A DNA stretch of 64,000 nt from Bacillus tuaregi (GCF_900104575.1 NZ_LT629730.1:186001-250000); one strand, 5' to 3'. Shown: positions 1 through 9,520, numbered from the stretch's first letter. Program-made: numbers and translations. Notes: generated from the sequence alone by a model not told the origin.

Positions 1-136
1 AAAAATTAACCAGTTGATTCGTGGATGGTGCTTGATCGCCTTCCTTGAGTTGATCATTCAAAATTTGGTCTTCAATCTTTTCCCGAACCTGCAAATAGAT
101 CGGTTTATCCTGAACAAATGATTTATTCATCTTCAT
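1..136 (-). CDS. GntR-family regulator (YtrA-like), N-terminal part only
   Basis: The 3' part of this gene lies outside the window. Reading in from 136, the first ~45 residues carry the typical start of a short YtrA-type GntR winged helix: a PIYLQVREKIEDQI helix followed by a GDQAPSTNQLV turn. This matches the layout of the complete YtrA-like protein at 56122-56496. ATG at 136 and ATG at 130 are both in frame; a weak GTGGG sits at a better distance from 130. An almost ideal palindrome lies 40-60 bases upstream, which suggests autoregulation. Such genes usually precede ABC transporter or small membrane protein genes, which cannot be seen here. Confidence 0.75.
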   Translation of the reverse strand, partial: MKMNKSFVQDKPIYLQVREKIEDQILNDQLKEGDQAPSTNQLVNF

Positions 137-177
137 CGCCCACTATTCATAATTTAAGTCCTATCCATAAATGGTTA

Positions 178-199
178 TATAGTTATGTATATAACTATA
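178..199. promoter_or_regulatory. Palindromic operator upstream of the GntR gene
   Basis: Perfect 9-base arms TATAGTTAT and ATAACTATA are separated by GTAT. The site lies 42-63 bases upstream of the GntR start and is the natural candidate for its own operator. YtrA-type regulators are known to bind such AT-rich palindromes; the pairing here is inferred. Confidence 0.6.
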
Positions 200-224
200 A
201 TGGCAGATGTGTGATTAGTCAATA

Positions 225-271
225 GTGACAGGCACCACCCGAATAATCTTGTTTCACATAATGTTCCACGG
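225..271 (+). repeat. REP-like 47-bp element, copy 1
   Basis: Begins GTGACAGGCACCACCCGAA and continues through TCTTGTTTCAC to ATGTTCCACGG. The same element recurs at 825, 866, 5190, 8617, 14433 and 26704, with short fragments at 7332 and 42992. It is intergenic and resembles the GTGACAGGCACC repeats known from many Bacillaceae genomes. Confidence 0.8.
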
Positions 272-392
272 AAGCAGGGTGGCATGGTTATGGTGTTGGG
301 GTTATTCAATGAAGGGTGGAGTAGAAGTGTTGAGGTAAGAGATGCATGTGTTTTGCGTTAATAAATTTAAAAGCAGATCATTAACGAAACTT

Positions 393-435
393 GGCTCGGC
401 TCCATCATTTCACTGGGAAACAACCGGGCCGAGCC
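393..435. terminator. Long-loop inverted repeat downstream of CBO0543 remnant
   Basis: GGCTCGGC (393-400) pairs perfectly with GCCGAGCC (428-435). It lies just beyond the stop of the minus-strand gene at 463, in the position of a terminator. The loop is 27 bases and there is no strong T-run, so function is uncertain. Confidence 0.35.
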
Positions 436-462
436 TATTCTATAAGTGTATTTTTTCACAAT

Positions 463-824
463 TCAATCGAAAAAACGGATGGGGATATGTGGCTCGAGCT
501 TAAGCTTAAGGCGTTCACTAACCCTTTGGTTTTCAAAAAGCTTTTGTAATCCGTACAATAAAAATGCTTTAGAAAAGAAATAAAGGAAAAATTGAAAGTG
601 ATTCAATCTAACCAATGTGTAGTACTTGAATTTGCTCGCAAAAAAGGTGAATGGATAGGCAAATAGAGCATTTGTGACTCCGTTATAGGCAATAAACTTT
701 ATAAAATTGCTATATGTCCATTTTAAAAGCCACATCGAAATGGCTAAGAATGGGCCAATTAAATAGGGGACCTCTCCCCAAAGTATTGACTTTGGTTTAT
801 TGTAGAATACCCACCGGCCGATAG
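463..824 (-). pseudogene. CBO0543-type small membrane protein, 5'-truncated by a repeat
   Basis: An ATG-initiated frame covers 90 residues, but the same frame stays open upstream of it. It reads through an ILWGEVPYLIGPFLA stretch typical of the CBO0543 family of small multi-pass membrane proteins found in Bacilli. Homology-like sequence continues to about 822 and stops at the GTGACAGGCACC element at 825, so the N-terminal part appears lost. Hydrophobic segments follow one another along the fragment and the C-terminus is basic. No ribosome binding site is seen before the internal ATG at 735. Function of the family is unknown; the family assignment is from memory of its motif style. Confidence 0.55.
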
Positions 825-910
825 GTGACAGGCACCGCCCGAAGCGTGTCGAATTGACTTATGGAGTGACAGGCACCGCCCGAAAAATCTTGTTTCACAG
901 GATGTTTCAC
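825..910 (+). repeat. REP-like element, tandem partial and full copies
   Basis: A 19-base partial copy (825-843) is followed after 22 bases by a full-length copy (866-910). The partial copy ends abruptly after GCCCGAA. The left edge is CGATAG, as at 5190 and 8617. Confidence 0.75.
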
Positions 911-981
911 AGAGAAGCGGGTCGTTGGGCTTAGAGCTTCATTTGTTAGATAAAGCAGAATATCTAGGAATAATAAGAACG

Positions 982-1021
982 GTTCTAATATTTCATTATG
1001 AAGTATTAGAACTGTTTTTTT
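982..1021 (+). terminator. Rho-independent terminator with no gene upstream
   Basis: GTTCTAATA (982-990) pairs with TATTAGAAC (1004-1012), followed by TGTTTTTTT. No plus-strand coding sequence is visible upstream. Confidence 0.7.
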
Positions 1022-1073
1022 GCGTGATCATTTAGTTCCCCCCAGCGTCTTTATTCCAACAGATAGTAAAGAA

Positions 1074-1108
1074 GGCTGAGTGATTTCAATAATCGCTTGG
1101 CTTTTTTT
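1074..1108 (+). terminator. Second orphan terminator (wobble-paired stem)
   Basis: GGCTGAGTGATT (1074-1085) pairs with AATCGCTTGGCT (1091-1102) along 12 positions if G-U pairs are allowed, followed by a T-run. It insulates the RpiR gene from upstream transcription. Confidence 0.65.
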
Positions 1109-1227
1109 ATGGAGGTATTCCAGCTCTTAAGCCCCTTATGGTCGTGGGCTTGGTACTCAATACATATAGTTTGACACAGCTGAAGCATAAACAATTTCAC
1201 ATGGGCTCCACGAGAGTTCATGCTTGT

Positions 1228-1256
1228 TTGTGGTCCACTTTCTATTCCGATATAAT
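1228..1256 (+). promoter_or_regulatory. Probable sigma-A promoter of the rpiR-malP-malA cluster
   Basis: TTGTGG at 1228-1233 and a perfect TATAAT at 1251-1256 are separated by 17 bases, 45 bases before the TTG start of the RpiR gene. Confidence 0.55.
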
Positions 1257-1301
1257 AAAATCCAAATCGAAATGAGACAGTAGAAATGAGAGTGAGTAGA
1301 C

Positions 1302-2072
1302 TTGATTGATATTAGTAAAATTATTCAAGGGCGGAATTTGTCGGAGTTAGATGTACAAATTATTCAGTATATTGTTGATCATATTGACACGGTTTTACAT
1401 AAGGGTGTGCGTGAAATTGCCAAGGACAACTACACTTCCCCGGCTACGGTGATTCGCCTATCGAAAAAACTGGGCTATACCGGGTTTGTGGATATGTATT
1501 ATCAGCTCTTGCCGATGATCAAAAAGGTGGAAAGGCCGCAGGTCGGTGAGATGGAGGACTTTTTACAAATTAGTCAAAAGGACTTTTTAAGCTATAATTC
1601 GCTTGAGGATATTGAAACATTTATCAGCCAGGTCATGAACCTTAAGCATAAATATATCTTCATATATGCGACGGGGTTTTCAGCGATTGCGGCCGATTAT
1701 TTATATAAAAAGCTACTTGTGCTGGGGCGGAAAACGATTTTTGCCAGTGGGACGGATTCCATTGGGGTATTTGAAAATAATCTCGAGGATGTTGGGGCGC
1801 TCGTCGTCATCTCCAAATCAGGCGAAACGCAGGTAGTGATAGAAAAATTACAGGCTGCCAAGGAGCATCTGGTGTTTACAGCTTCTTTCACAAAAGAAAC
1901 GAGTAACCGAATTGCTGAGCTTTCCGATTTAAACTTTAAAATAACCGATCCGAATAAGCTGGATGATCGTAATATGCTGCCAAGCAGCTTCTTTCCAGGC
2001 CTCTTGCTCTTGTTTGAGTTTATCTTTAAACAGTATTTAGACCAGCTAGGTGCAAAGGAGCGAAAACAATGA
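1302..2072 (+). CDS. MurR/RpiR-family transcriptional regulator of the first PTS cluster
   Basis: A 256-residue protein with the two-domain RpiR layout. An N-terminal helix-turn-helix (about residues 1-75, with the core ATVIRLSKKLGYTGFVD) is followed by a sugar-isomerase (SIS) fold from about 110, with the IYATGFSAIAADYLYKKL and VISKSGETQVVI segments that bind phosphosugars. Start is TTG at 1302 with a modest GAGAGTGAG behind it. It lies directly upstream of EIICB and the GH4 phospho-alpha-glucosidase. This is the same gene set as the B. subtilis glv/mal locus, where an RpiR protein activates maltose genes. Its ligand is probably a 6-phosphoglucoside. Activator or repressor role cannot be read from the sequence. 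Confidence 0.88.
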   Translation: MIDISKIIQGRNLSELDVQIIQYIVDHIDTVLHKGVREIAKDNYTSPATVIRLSKKLGYTGFVDMYYQLLPMIKKVERPQVGEMEDFLQISQKDFLSYNSLEDIETFISQVMNLKHKYIFIYATGFSAIAADYLYKKLLVLGRKTIFASGTDSIGVFENNLEDVGALVVISKSGETQVVIEKLQAAKEHLVFTASFTKETSNRIAELSDLNFKITDPNKLDDRNMLPSSFFPGLLLLFEFIFKQYLDQLGAKERKQ

Positions 2073-2124
2073 AACGGGTTTCAAGATGTGAAACACGTTT
2101 TTAAACATGCCAAAGCTATCGACT

Positions 2125-2138
2125 CAAAAGCGCTTACA
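2125..2138 (-). promoter_or_regulatory. Candidate CcpA-binding (cre) site before malP
   Basis: On the minus strand TGTAAGCGCTTTTG matches 12 of 14 positions of the cre consensus TGWAARCGYTWNCW. It lies between the RpiR stop and the EIICB start, consistent with catabolite repression of malP-malA. Confidence 0.45.
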
Positions 2139-2192
2139 TTGTATTCTAAACGTGTCGACAAAATAATCATAAAATGTAGGAGGTACGGCAAG

Positions 2193-3794
2193 ATGAAAGC
2201 CAAAATGATGGAAGGGATGCAGCGCTTTTCGAAAGCCATGTTCATTCCCGTACTTATTTTGCCGATTGCGGGTATATTAATCGCATTTGGAAACTTATTC
2301 ACGAATGCAAAGCTATTAGAAGTGATTCCTTTTTTAGATAATCCAATTACAACGGGGTTTGGTTCGATCTTAACCGGATCATTAGTATCGATTCTTGGTA
2401 ACCTCGGACTCATATTCAGTGTGGGAATTGCGGTCGGTTTGGCTAATAAAGAAAAAGCGGTCGCAGGTTTTACGGCTTTATTAGGCTATTTGGTATTTGT
2501 GAATGCTATGAATAAATTTATGGAAATAAGCGGTGTCTTATTCCAGGGTGAATCTCTAAGAGGTACTGGACAAACCCTTGTCATGGGCGTTCAAATCCTT
2601 GATATGGGTGTGTTTCTCGGCATTATTCTCGGTATTGTAACCGCTATCGTTCATAACAAATTTGTTGATAAGGAATTTAACGGCGCGTTTCAAATTTACG
2701 GTGGCTCACGATTTGTGTTTATCGTTCTTATTCCAATTGTTGTTTTACTATCCATCGCGCTTACGTTTATTTGGCCGTTTTTCCAATCCGGCATTAACAG
2801 TCTTGGAACATTGATTAATCATAGTGGAAGCTTTGGTATCTTCCTATACGGAGCGTTGGAACGTCTATTGATTCCAACAGGTCTTCACCACTTAATTTAT
2901 ACGCCTTTCCTATACACTTCTTTAGGCGGTGTAACAGAGGTTGGCGGACAATTGCTTGAAGGAGCAAGAAACATCTATTATGCGGAAATCGCTGATCCAA
3001 GTGTAAGAGTTCTATCTGAAAGTGTCATTTGGGATGCACGCGGTATTTCGAAAATGTTTGGTTTGCTTGGGGCATGTCTAGCGATGTACCACACTGCCAA
3101 GCCTGAAAATAAAGGAAAAGTAAAAGCGATTCTAATTCCAGCTGCATTTACATCTTTCATTGCAGGGGTTACAGAACCAATTGAGTTCTCATTCATGTTC
3201 GTTGCACCACTATTATTCGTTGTTCACGCTGGATTAAGTGGCTTGAGCATGGTGACATTGAATCTATTAGATGTGAGAGCGATTGGTCCAAACGGAATGA
3301 TTGACTTCCTATTATTCAATATCCCGCTTGGCATCGAAAAAACACACTGGCCAATGTACATTTTAGTCGGTTTAATCTTCTTCGCTGCTTACTATTTAAT
3401 CTTCCGTTTCTTGATTTCGAAATTCAACTTCAAGACGGTGGGAAGAGAAGATGAAGGAAACGAAACGAAATTATATTCGAAAAAGGACTATAAGGAAAGT
3501 AAGGAAAAAGACAAGGCAGGAACTCCGGCAGCACAGGGTGATGAAGGGCTTGCAGGTGTCATTGTGAGTGCATTAGGCGGTGCGAACAATATTAACTCTG
3601 TAACGAATTGCTATACAAGACTTCGCTTAACATTAGACACACCGGAAATGGTGGACGAGGCTGTTCTAAAAAGTCAAACAGGTGCCAGCGGTGTCATTAT
3701 AAAAGATAAAAACGTTCAGGTTGTTTACGGTTTACAGGTAAATAGCATTCGAAAAGCAGTTGATAACTATTTAGGCTTACGAACAGACGAATAA
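2193..3794 (+). CDS. malP: PTS alpha-glucoside transporter, EIICB (MalP/GlvC type)
   Basis: A 533-residue membrane permease that imports and phosphorylates an alpha-glucoside, probably maltose. The EIIC domain (about residues 1-420) has around ten hydrophobic segments and the conserved sugar-site stretches RLLIPTGLHHLIYTPF and GVTEPIEFSFMF. A charged linker joins it to a C-terminal EIIB domain with the phosphorylation cysteine at about 473 in SVTNCYTRLRL. There is no EIIA domain, so phosphate must come from a separate protein such as that at 41748. The ATG at 2193 was preferred over upstream in-frame starts because TAGGAGG lies 8-14 bases before it. Length agrees with the B. subtilis 527-residue homologue. 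Neighbours are its regulator and its hydrolase. Confidence 0.9.
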   Translation: MKAKMMEGMQRFSKAMFIPVLILPIAGILIAFGNLFTNAKLLEVIPFLDNPITTGFGSILTGSLVSILGNLGLIFSVGIAVGLANKEKAVAGFTALLGYLVFVNAMNKFMEISGVLFQGESLRGTGQTLVMGVQILDMGVFLGIILGIVTAIVHNKFVDKEFNGAFQIYGGSRFVFIVLIPIVVLLSIALTFIWPFFQSGINSLGTLINHSGSFGIFLYGALERLLIPTGLHHLIYTPFLYTSLGGVTEVGGQLLEGARNIYYAEIADPSVRVLSESVIWDARGISKMFGLLGACLAMYHTAKPENKGKVKAILIPAAFTSFIAGVTEPIEFSFMFVAPLLFVVHAGLSGLSMVTLNLLDVRAIGPNGMIDFLLFNIPLGIEKTHWPMYILVGLIFFAAYYLIFRFLISKFNFKTVGREDEGNETKLYSKKDYKESKEKDKAGTPAAQGDEGLAGVIVSALGGANNINSVTNCYTRLRLTLDTPEMVDEAVLKSQTGASGVIIKDKNVQVVYGLQVNSIRKAVDNYLGLRTDE

Positions 3795-3839
3795 AACATA
3801 GATTGTTTCGGGGAAGTAGAAAAAGAGCAACAAGAATAG

Positions 3840-5189
<1,350 letters not shown>

Positions 5190-5236
5190 GTGACAGGCAC
5201 CGCCCGAAAAATCTTGTTTCACAGAATGTTTCACGG
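5190..5236 (+). repeat. REP-like element abutting the malA stop codon
   Basis: A full copy starts at the base after the malA TAG, with left-edge context CGATAG. It lies between the gene and its terminator, so it is transcribed with malA. Confidence 0.8.
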
Positions 5237-5264
5237 AACGGTGTCAGGCCCTATCCATTATAAA

Positions 5265-5307
5265 AAAACCGCTCTGCAGAGTCTAACCGCTTGGCAGAGC
5301 GGTTTTT
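5265..5307 (+). terminator. Terminator of the rpiR-malP-malA operon
   Basis: A 13-bp perfect stem, AAAACCGCTCTGC (5265-5277) with GCAGAGCGGTTTT (5294-5306), followed by further T residues. The A-rich 5' side would let it work in both directions. Confidence 0.9.
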
Positions 5308-5399
5308 GTTTGCGCGAAGCAGGGTGGTGTTCTATCGTTTCCCTGTTAAAAATGTTAAAATACATATTAAATAAATCATATGAGAGGAAATATTTACTC

Positions 5400-5981
5400 A
5401 TGGAGGATATTTATTATGTTGAGGATTTGGAGCAATTAAAGATACTAAGTGATCCAATGAGGGTAAAAATCCTGTGGGAGCTTGATCATGGGGCCTTAAC
5501 GGGAAAAATGCTGTCGGTAAAATTAGGATTACCTGCGTCAAAAATGCGTTATCATCTCACTACTTTAGAGCAGGCTGGACTTGTTGAAATTGAACGAACC
5601 GAAATTAAGAATGGAATCGTTCAGAAGTTTTATCGTCCAATTGCGAGGCGGATTTCGTTAAAAAAAATCACTCCCTATATTAATAAGGATGAAAAGATCT
5701 TCGAGGATGCTTTATTGGTTAACACGCTAGAGAGTTTGGAGCAGACTCAATTTTTACTAAAAAAAGTAGAGGCGAATGAATTAGACCGAGAGGATGTCAT
5801 CCAGCTGCACGAATCTGTCTCCTTAAAGGAAGAGGATTACAACCTTTTAAAATCAAAAGTGACTGAGCTTGCTCAATTTATTCAAGAAAAGCAGCTGCCG
5901 CAGGACTCGGCAAAAGCTTATCATATTAATATTGTTGGATTTCCGATGCAACAGGGCAAAGAAACGAGACGCAGAAACTAA
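5400..5981 (+). CDS. ArsR-like winged-helix transcriptional regulator
   Basis: A 193-residue protein. Residues ~10-95 form an ArsR/HTH_20-type winged helix: LKILSDPMRVKILWEL, then GKMLSVKLGLPASKMRYHLTTLEQAGLVEI as recognition helix and wing. The C-terminal half is helical and charged, as in regulators of this type that bind small molecules or form dimers. ATG at 5400 was chosen over an open frame running back to 5190, because that extension translates a REP-like element and a terminator. The ribosome site GAGAGG is rather distant. It converges on an MFS exporter, and the palindrome in front of that exporter (7269-7290) is a possible target. The pairing is inferred. Confidence 0.8.
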   Translation: MEDIYYVEDLEQLKILSDPMRVKILWELDHGALTGKMLSVKLGLPASKMRYHLTTLEQAGLVEIERTEIKNGIVQKFYRPIARRISLKKITPYINKDEKIFEDALLVNTLESLEQTQFLLKKVEANELDREDVIQLHESVSLKEEDYNLLKSKVTELAQFIQEKQLPQDSAKAYHINIVGFPMQQGKETRRRN

Positions 5982-5996
5982 GCGTCTCGTTCTTTT
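5964..5996. terminator. Bidirectional terminator between regulator and MFS genes
   Basis: ACGAGACGC (5964-5972) pairs with GCGTCTCGT (5982-5990) and is followed by TCTTTT. The stem overlaps the last codons of the regulator gene and serves both convergent genes. Confidence 0.8.
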
Positions 5997-7215
5997 AGCT
6001 GTCGAGAAATAATTGCTTTTGCGAGGGTTTCATGACTAGAAAGACGAGAGTAAGACTGATCATAAAGGTAAAAAAGGAGAAAAAGATGATGATCTGCCTC
6101 AAAGGGAAAAGCTCACCGGAAAATCCAATCACCAGAATAAAAGCAATCTGCAACAGGCTCTGTAATGTCCCAATAGCACTTGAAAGGCGTCCAATCATGT
6201 GGATGGGTGCATTGTTTTGAAAAAAAGTCAGAATCCCTGCATTTGAGAAGGTATTAAATAGTCCAATTATAATGAAGCCAACCGCACACGACCAAAACGA
6301 ATAGGAGAAGGCATAAATCAAATATCCGACCGAAATACATAGAAAACCGATTCCAATCAGCAGCCTTTGCGAAAGACTCCTTGAAAAAGCAGATAAAATA
6401 AATGCACCGACAATCGAACCAATCCCCGCAATGCTAGTCAGCAGTCCATAGTCTTTGACCGATAAACCAAGGACATTTTGAATAAAAACGACCTCCTGAG
6501 CATCCATCCCAATGGCAAGAACCATGATGAGGCTATTCATTAGGAAAATCACAATAAAATACGGATAGTTTTTACTAAAATGTAGCACTTCCTTCCAGTC
6601 ATTTTTGAAGGTATCCAATGTAAAAACAGCTGCTTGTGGAAGCTGATACCTCGGTAAAAATTGCATCAAAAGTGCTGATAGAATGAAGGTGGCAGAGGTT
6701 AACCACATGGTTGCAGCGGCATTGGTGATTACCAGTAGTGCGCCCGCAATCGCTGGTCCGATGATAAAAGCGCTCGATGTCACGAGACTCAGGTAGGAGT
6801 TATATTTCTTGCGATTTTCTTTCGGAATCATTCTGGTTGTATAGGTTGTTGATGCGGGTTCGAAAAAGGATCCGGCAATCGAAAGACAAAATAACAATAG
6901 GTAAATAACTAGAACAGAGGAGGTTAACGGAATAACAGCGATTATCAATGCCCGAGCCACAGCCGCGCCAATCATGATATTTCGCTGATTAAGCCGGTCA
7001 ATCAGTGTTCCTGCCCAAAACTTGGTCACAATCGATGCCAACGGTACCATAATCCAAAGCCCGGCAACTGCTGCAGGAGAACCGGTTAGCTGCAGTACCA
7101 ACACGTTTATCGCCACAAGATAAATAAAATCACCAAGCCGAGAAAGCCCAATTCCTAACATTAACAGCAACCATTTTTTCCAATCGACCAACAATCCCCA
7201 TCTTTTTTTCCCCAT
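5995..7215 (-). CDS. MFS transporter (MFS_3 / EntS-like exporter)
   Basis: A 406-residue integral membrane protein with about twelve hydrophobic segments. It has the family marks of a drug or siderophore exporter: GLSRLGDFIYLVAINVL at the first helix, WIMVPLASIVTKFWAGTLIDR with the loop 2-3 motif, and IPKENRKKYNSYLSLV in the following loop. ATG at 7215 was chosen; an in-frame TTG at 7230 has no ribosome site, and the site for 7215 (GTGGG) is itself weak. The gene is monocistronic and convergent with the ArsR-like gene. A 10-bp-armed palindrome lies in its upstream region. Substrate cannot be told from the sequence. Confidence 0.85.
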   Translation of the reverse strand: MGKKRWGLLVDWKKWLLLMLGIGLSRLGDFIYLVAINVLVLQLTGSPAAVAGLWIMVPLASIVTKFWAGTLIDRLNQRNIMIGAAVARALIIAVIPLTSSVLVIYLLLFCLSIAGSFFEPASTTYTTRMIPKENRKKYNSYLSLVTSSAFIIGPAIAGALLVITNAAATMWLTSATFILSALLMQFLPRYQLPQAAVFTLDTFKNDWKEVLHFSKNYPYFIVIFLMNSLIMVLAIGMDAQEVVFIQNVLGLSVKDYGLLTSIAGIGSIVGAFILSAFSRSLSQRLLIGIGFLCISVGYLIYAFSYSFWSCAVGFIIIGLFNTFSNAGILTFFQNNAPIHMIGRLSSAIGTLQSLLQIAFILVIGFSGELFPLRQIIIFFSFFTFMISLTLVFLVMKPSQKQLFLDS

Positions 7216-7268
7216 TTTACCCACAACCAATCAAATGAAGTTTTTTTAACTCAAATTAACTTTACCTA

Positions 7269-7290
7269 ACGTATTAATTTATTAATACGT
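7269..7290. promoter_or_regulatory. Palindromic operator upstream of the MFS gene
   Basis: Perfect arms ACGTATTAAT (7269-7278) and ATTAATACGT (7281-7290) with a 2-base centre, 54-75 bases from the MFS start and overlapping AT-rich promoter-like sequence. This geometry suits a dimeric winged-helix regulator. Confidence 0.55.
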
Positions 7291-7331
7291 ATTATATCAT
7301 TAATTTGTGATGGGGGAAATAACTAATTTAG

Positions 7332-7344
7332 GTGACAGGCACCG
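7332..7344 (+). repeat. REP-like element, 13-base fragment
   Basis: Only GTGACAGGCACCG remains. The adjoining bases do not match the rest of the element. Confidence 0.55.
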
Positions 7345-7567
7345 ATATGACTCCTCATTCCTGTATAAACTATAAAAATGTTATCTTTATGTAACATTTT
7401 ATGTTCACTTTGGTTGGTAGATTATTTGGCATAATCCTATATAGTAATAATAAATGGGCGTGAAAAATAGGAAAAACATAATCGTCCAAAATATAAAGCA
7501 ACTGCGAGGTTTGCACCGTTTTTACATGAATCTTAAGCGAGTTCGATAGGAGGGAACAGTATATAGG

Positions 7568-8620
7568 ATGGGCAAAGTCAAATTAGGCATCATCATATTG
7601 CTTGTGTTTATCATTGGTTCTTACTTTTATACCAATATGACTTATATAGAAAAGCCGCTGAAAAAAATGTACAGCGCTGGTTTTACGGAAAAACAAATAA
7701 AGTTATCTGATGGCACGGTATTAAACTATGGAGAGGGTCCGAAAAATGATAAAACGCCTCTTTTATTCATCCATGGTCAAGGGATGACATGGGAGGATTA
7801 TGCGAAGGTATTACCGGAGCTATCAAAGCATTATCATGTATATGCTATCGATTGTCATGGACATGGAGAATCTGATAAGAACCCGGAGAAATATACGGCC
7901 AAAGCAATGGCAGAGGATTTCAGCGAATTTATTGAAGTGGTGATAGGGGAGAAAACGGTCATAAGTGGACATTCATCAGGTGGTATGATTGCCGCTTGGA
8001 TGGCTGCGCATTCCCCAGAGTTCGTGCTCGGTACCGTTATTGAAGATGCGCCTTTTTTTTCAACCGAGCCTGGCAGACGGGAAAACACGTACGTGTGGGT
8101 AGATGGTTTTCAATTATTTGAGGACTTTAAAAAACAGGATGAAGTAGACGATTATTTCGCCTATTATTTAGAGCATAGCTACTGGAAAAGAATATTTGGA
8201 GATTTCCTCTGGAATTGGTTTTCAAGGGATGCGATTGCCTATCATGAAAAACATCCAGATGAGCCGGTACATTTGATTTACTTACCTCCGCAAATCAATC
8301 GAATGTTTGAATCGAAAACCTATCCATACGATTATCGATTTGGAGAAGCCTTCTATGATAATACCTGGTTTAAGGATTATAACCAAGCAGAAGTATTAGC
8401 GAAAATTAAGACGCCAACCGTGTTTATTAAGGCAAACACGAATTATGATGGTGATTTATTACTAGCCGCGTTATCTGATGTGGACGCAGACCGTGTTGTC
8501 CAATTATTAGAAAATGGCAAAAGGATAGATATTGACACTCCCGGCCATGACATACATTACGATAAGCCAGAGGAATTTATTCAGATAATGATTGAATTCC
8601 TTGATAGTCTCGATAGGTGA
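7568..8620 (+). CDS. Membrane-anchored alpha/beta hydrolase
   Basis: A 350-residue protein with one N-terminal membrane segment (about residues 5-22), so the catalytic domain is probably outside the membrane or tethered to it. Alpha/beta hydrolase marks: oxyanion stretch FIHGQG near 67-72, the DCHGHGES loop, the nucleophile elbow GHSSG with Ser136, and a late histidine in DTPGHDIHYDKP. AGGAGG lies 13 bases before the ATG. Substrate is unknown; sequences of this style include esterases and haloperoxidase-like enzymes. The TGA stop codon is contributed by a REP-like element inserted at the 3' end, so the original C-terminus may have been slightly different. Confidence 0.82.
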   Translation: MGKVKLGIIILLVFIIGSYFYTNMTYIEKPLKKMYSAGFTEKQIKLSDGTVLNYGEGPKNDKTPLLFIHGQGMTWEDYAKVLPELSKHYHVYAIDCHGHGESDKNPEKYTAKAMAEDFSEFIEVVIGEKTVISGHSSGGMIAAWMAAHSPEFVLGTVIEDAPFFSTEPGRRENTYVWVDGFQLFEDFKKQDEVDDYFAYYLEHSYWKRIFGDFLWNWFSRDAIAYHEKHPDEPVHLIYLPPQINRMFESKTYPYDYRFGEAFYDNTWFKDYNQAEVLAKIKTPTVFIKANTNYDGDLLLAALSDVDADRVVQLLENGKRIDIDTPGHDIHYDKPEEFIQIMIEFLDSLDR

Positions 8621-8663
8621 CAGGCACCGCCCGAAAAATCTTGTTTCACAGAATGTTTCACGA
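8617..8663 (+). repeat. REP-like element supplying the stop codon of the hydrolase gene
   Basis: A full copy with left context CGATAG. The GTGA at its first bases provides the in-frame TGA (8618-8620) of the upstream gene. Confidence 0.8.
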
Positions 8664-8717
8664 ACATGTGAATATTAAAAAAACAGCAGGGGTCAAGTCA
8701 AGGACTAACCATTAAGT

Positions 8718-8762
8718 AAAACCGCTGCAAGCTGCCAAACACTCAGCAGTGCAGCGGTTTTT
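8718..8762. terminator. Rho-independent terminator
   Basis: AAAACCGCTGCA (8718-8729) pairs with TGCAGCGGTTTT (8750-8761) and is followed by T residues. It sits between the convergent hydrolase and vat genes. Confidence 0.85.
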
Positions 8763-8862
8763 TATGTGCACAAAGGAAAGCACGAGGACTGGCACAAATT
8801 AATATAAGCATGCCCTATAGGACAAAATCGATCCCTGCAATGCGCAAGCCCCGTTCTTAGCC

Positions 8863-9507
8863 TTATGTTAGCTTTCTTTTCAGCGTCTCGATATCTCCAT
8901 TCAGGATGTAGGGAAGCACATCCTTCAAGCTTTCCATATCTAAATTCCACCATTGGAGGGCTAGCCATTCCTCAATCACGTTATCAGCGTATCTTTTTCT
9001 AATCAATTTCGCCGGGTTGCCACCAACGATACAGTAGGGGTCCACATGTTTCGTCACGACTGACTCGGCAGCAATAATGGCGCCATCTCCAATTTTCACC
9101 CCAGGCATAATGGTTACATTTCGACCAATCCAAACGTCGTTGCCGATTTCCGTGTCACCCTTCAAGGGAAGCTCCTCCAGGGTAGGGGTAAATTTTTCCC
9201 AGCCCATCCCGAATAGATTAAAAGGGTATGTGGAGCCATCCATCCGATGATTGGCTCCATTCATAATAAAGGTGGTACCAGGACCAATCGAGCAAAACCT
9301 CCCAATCACCAAGCGGTCCCCCAAGATTTCGTAATGATAGAGAACCTGATCCTCGAAGGCTTCTCCTTGCATACTATCGTAATAGGAATAGTCTCCGACG
9401 ATTATATTTGGCCTTGTTATCGTTGGCTTGATGAATTGAAGGTTTCGATTCCCTTTTATCGGAAACGCGTCATTCGGATTAGGCCCAAAAGTGCTGCTAG
9501 AATGCAT
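8863..9507 (-). CDS. vat: Vat-type streptogramin A O-acetyltransferase
   Basis: A 214-residue xenobiotic acetyltransferase of the left-handed beta-helix class. Vat enzymes transfer acetyl from acetyl-CoA to the hydroxyl of group A streptogramins. Recognisable Vat marks are [21 protein letters not shown] at the N-terminus, [27 protein letters not shown] with catalytic His87, [28 protein letters not shown] hexapeptide repeats and GGNPAKLI. It differs by a five-to-six residue N-terminal extension. GGGGG sits 9 bases before the ATG. Immediately upstream on the same strand is a decayed Vgb-like lyase. Whether this enzyme gives resistance or acts on another acceptor is not known. Confidence 0.88.
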   Translation of the reverse strand: MHSSSTFGPNPNDAFPIKGNRNLQFIKPTITRPNIIVGDYSYYDSMQGEAFEDQVLYHYEILGDRLVIGRFCSIGPGTTFIMNGANHRMDGSTYPFNLFGMGWEKFTPTLEELPLKGDTEIGNDVWIGRNVTIMPGVKIGDGAIIAAESVVTKHVDPYCIVGGNPAKLIRKRYADNVIEEWLALQWWNLDMESLKDVLPYILNGDIETLKRKLT

Positions 9508-9520
9508 ATAATCAATCCCC

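Noticed and set aside
2088-2192. 35-residue N-terminal extension of the first EIICB
   Set aside because: A strong TAGGAGG precedes the ATG at 2193 and EIIC proteins start there. The extension also covers a cre-like site.
5190-5399. 70-residue N-terminal extension of the ArsR-like regulator
   Set aside because: It would translate a REP-like element and a terminator hairpin; ATG at 5400 fits the domain start.
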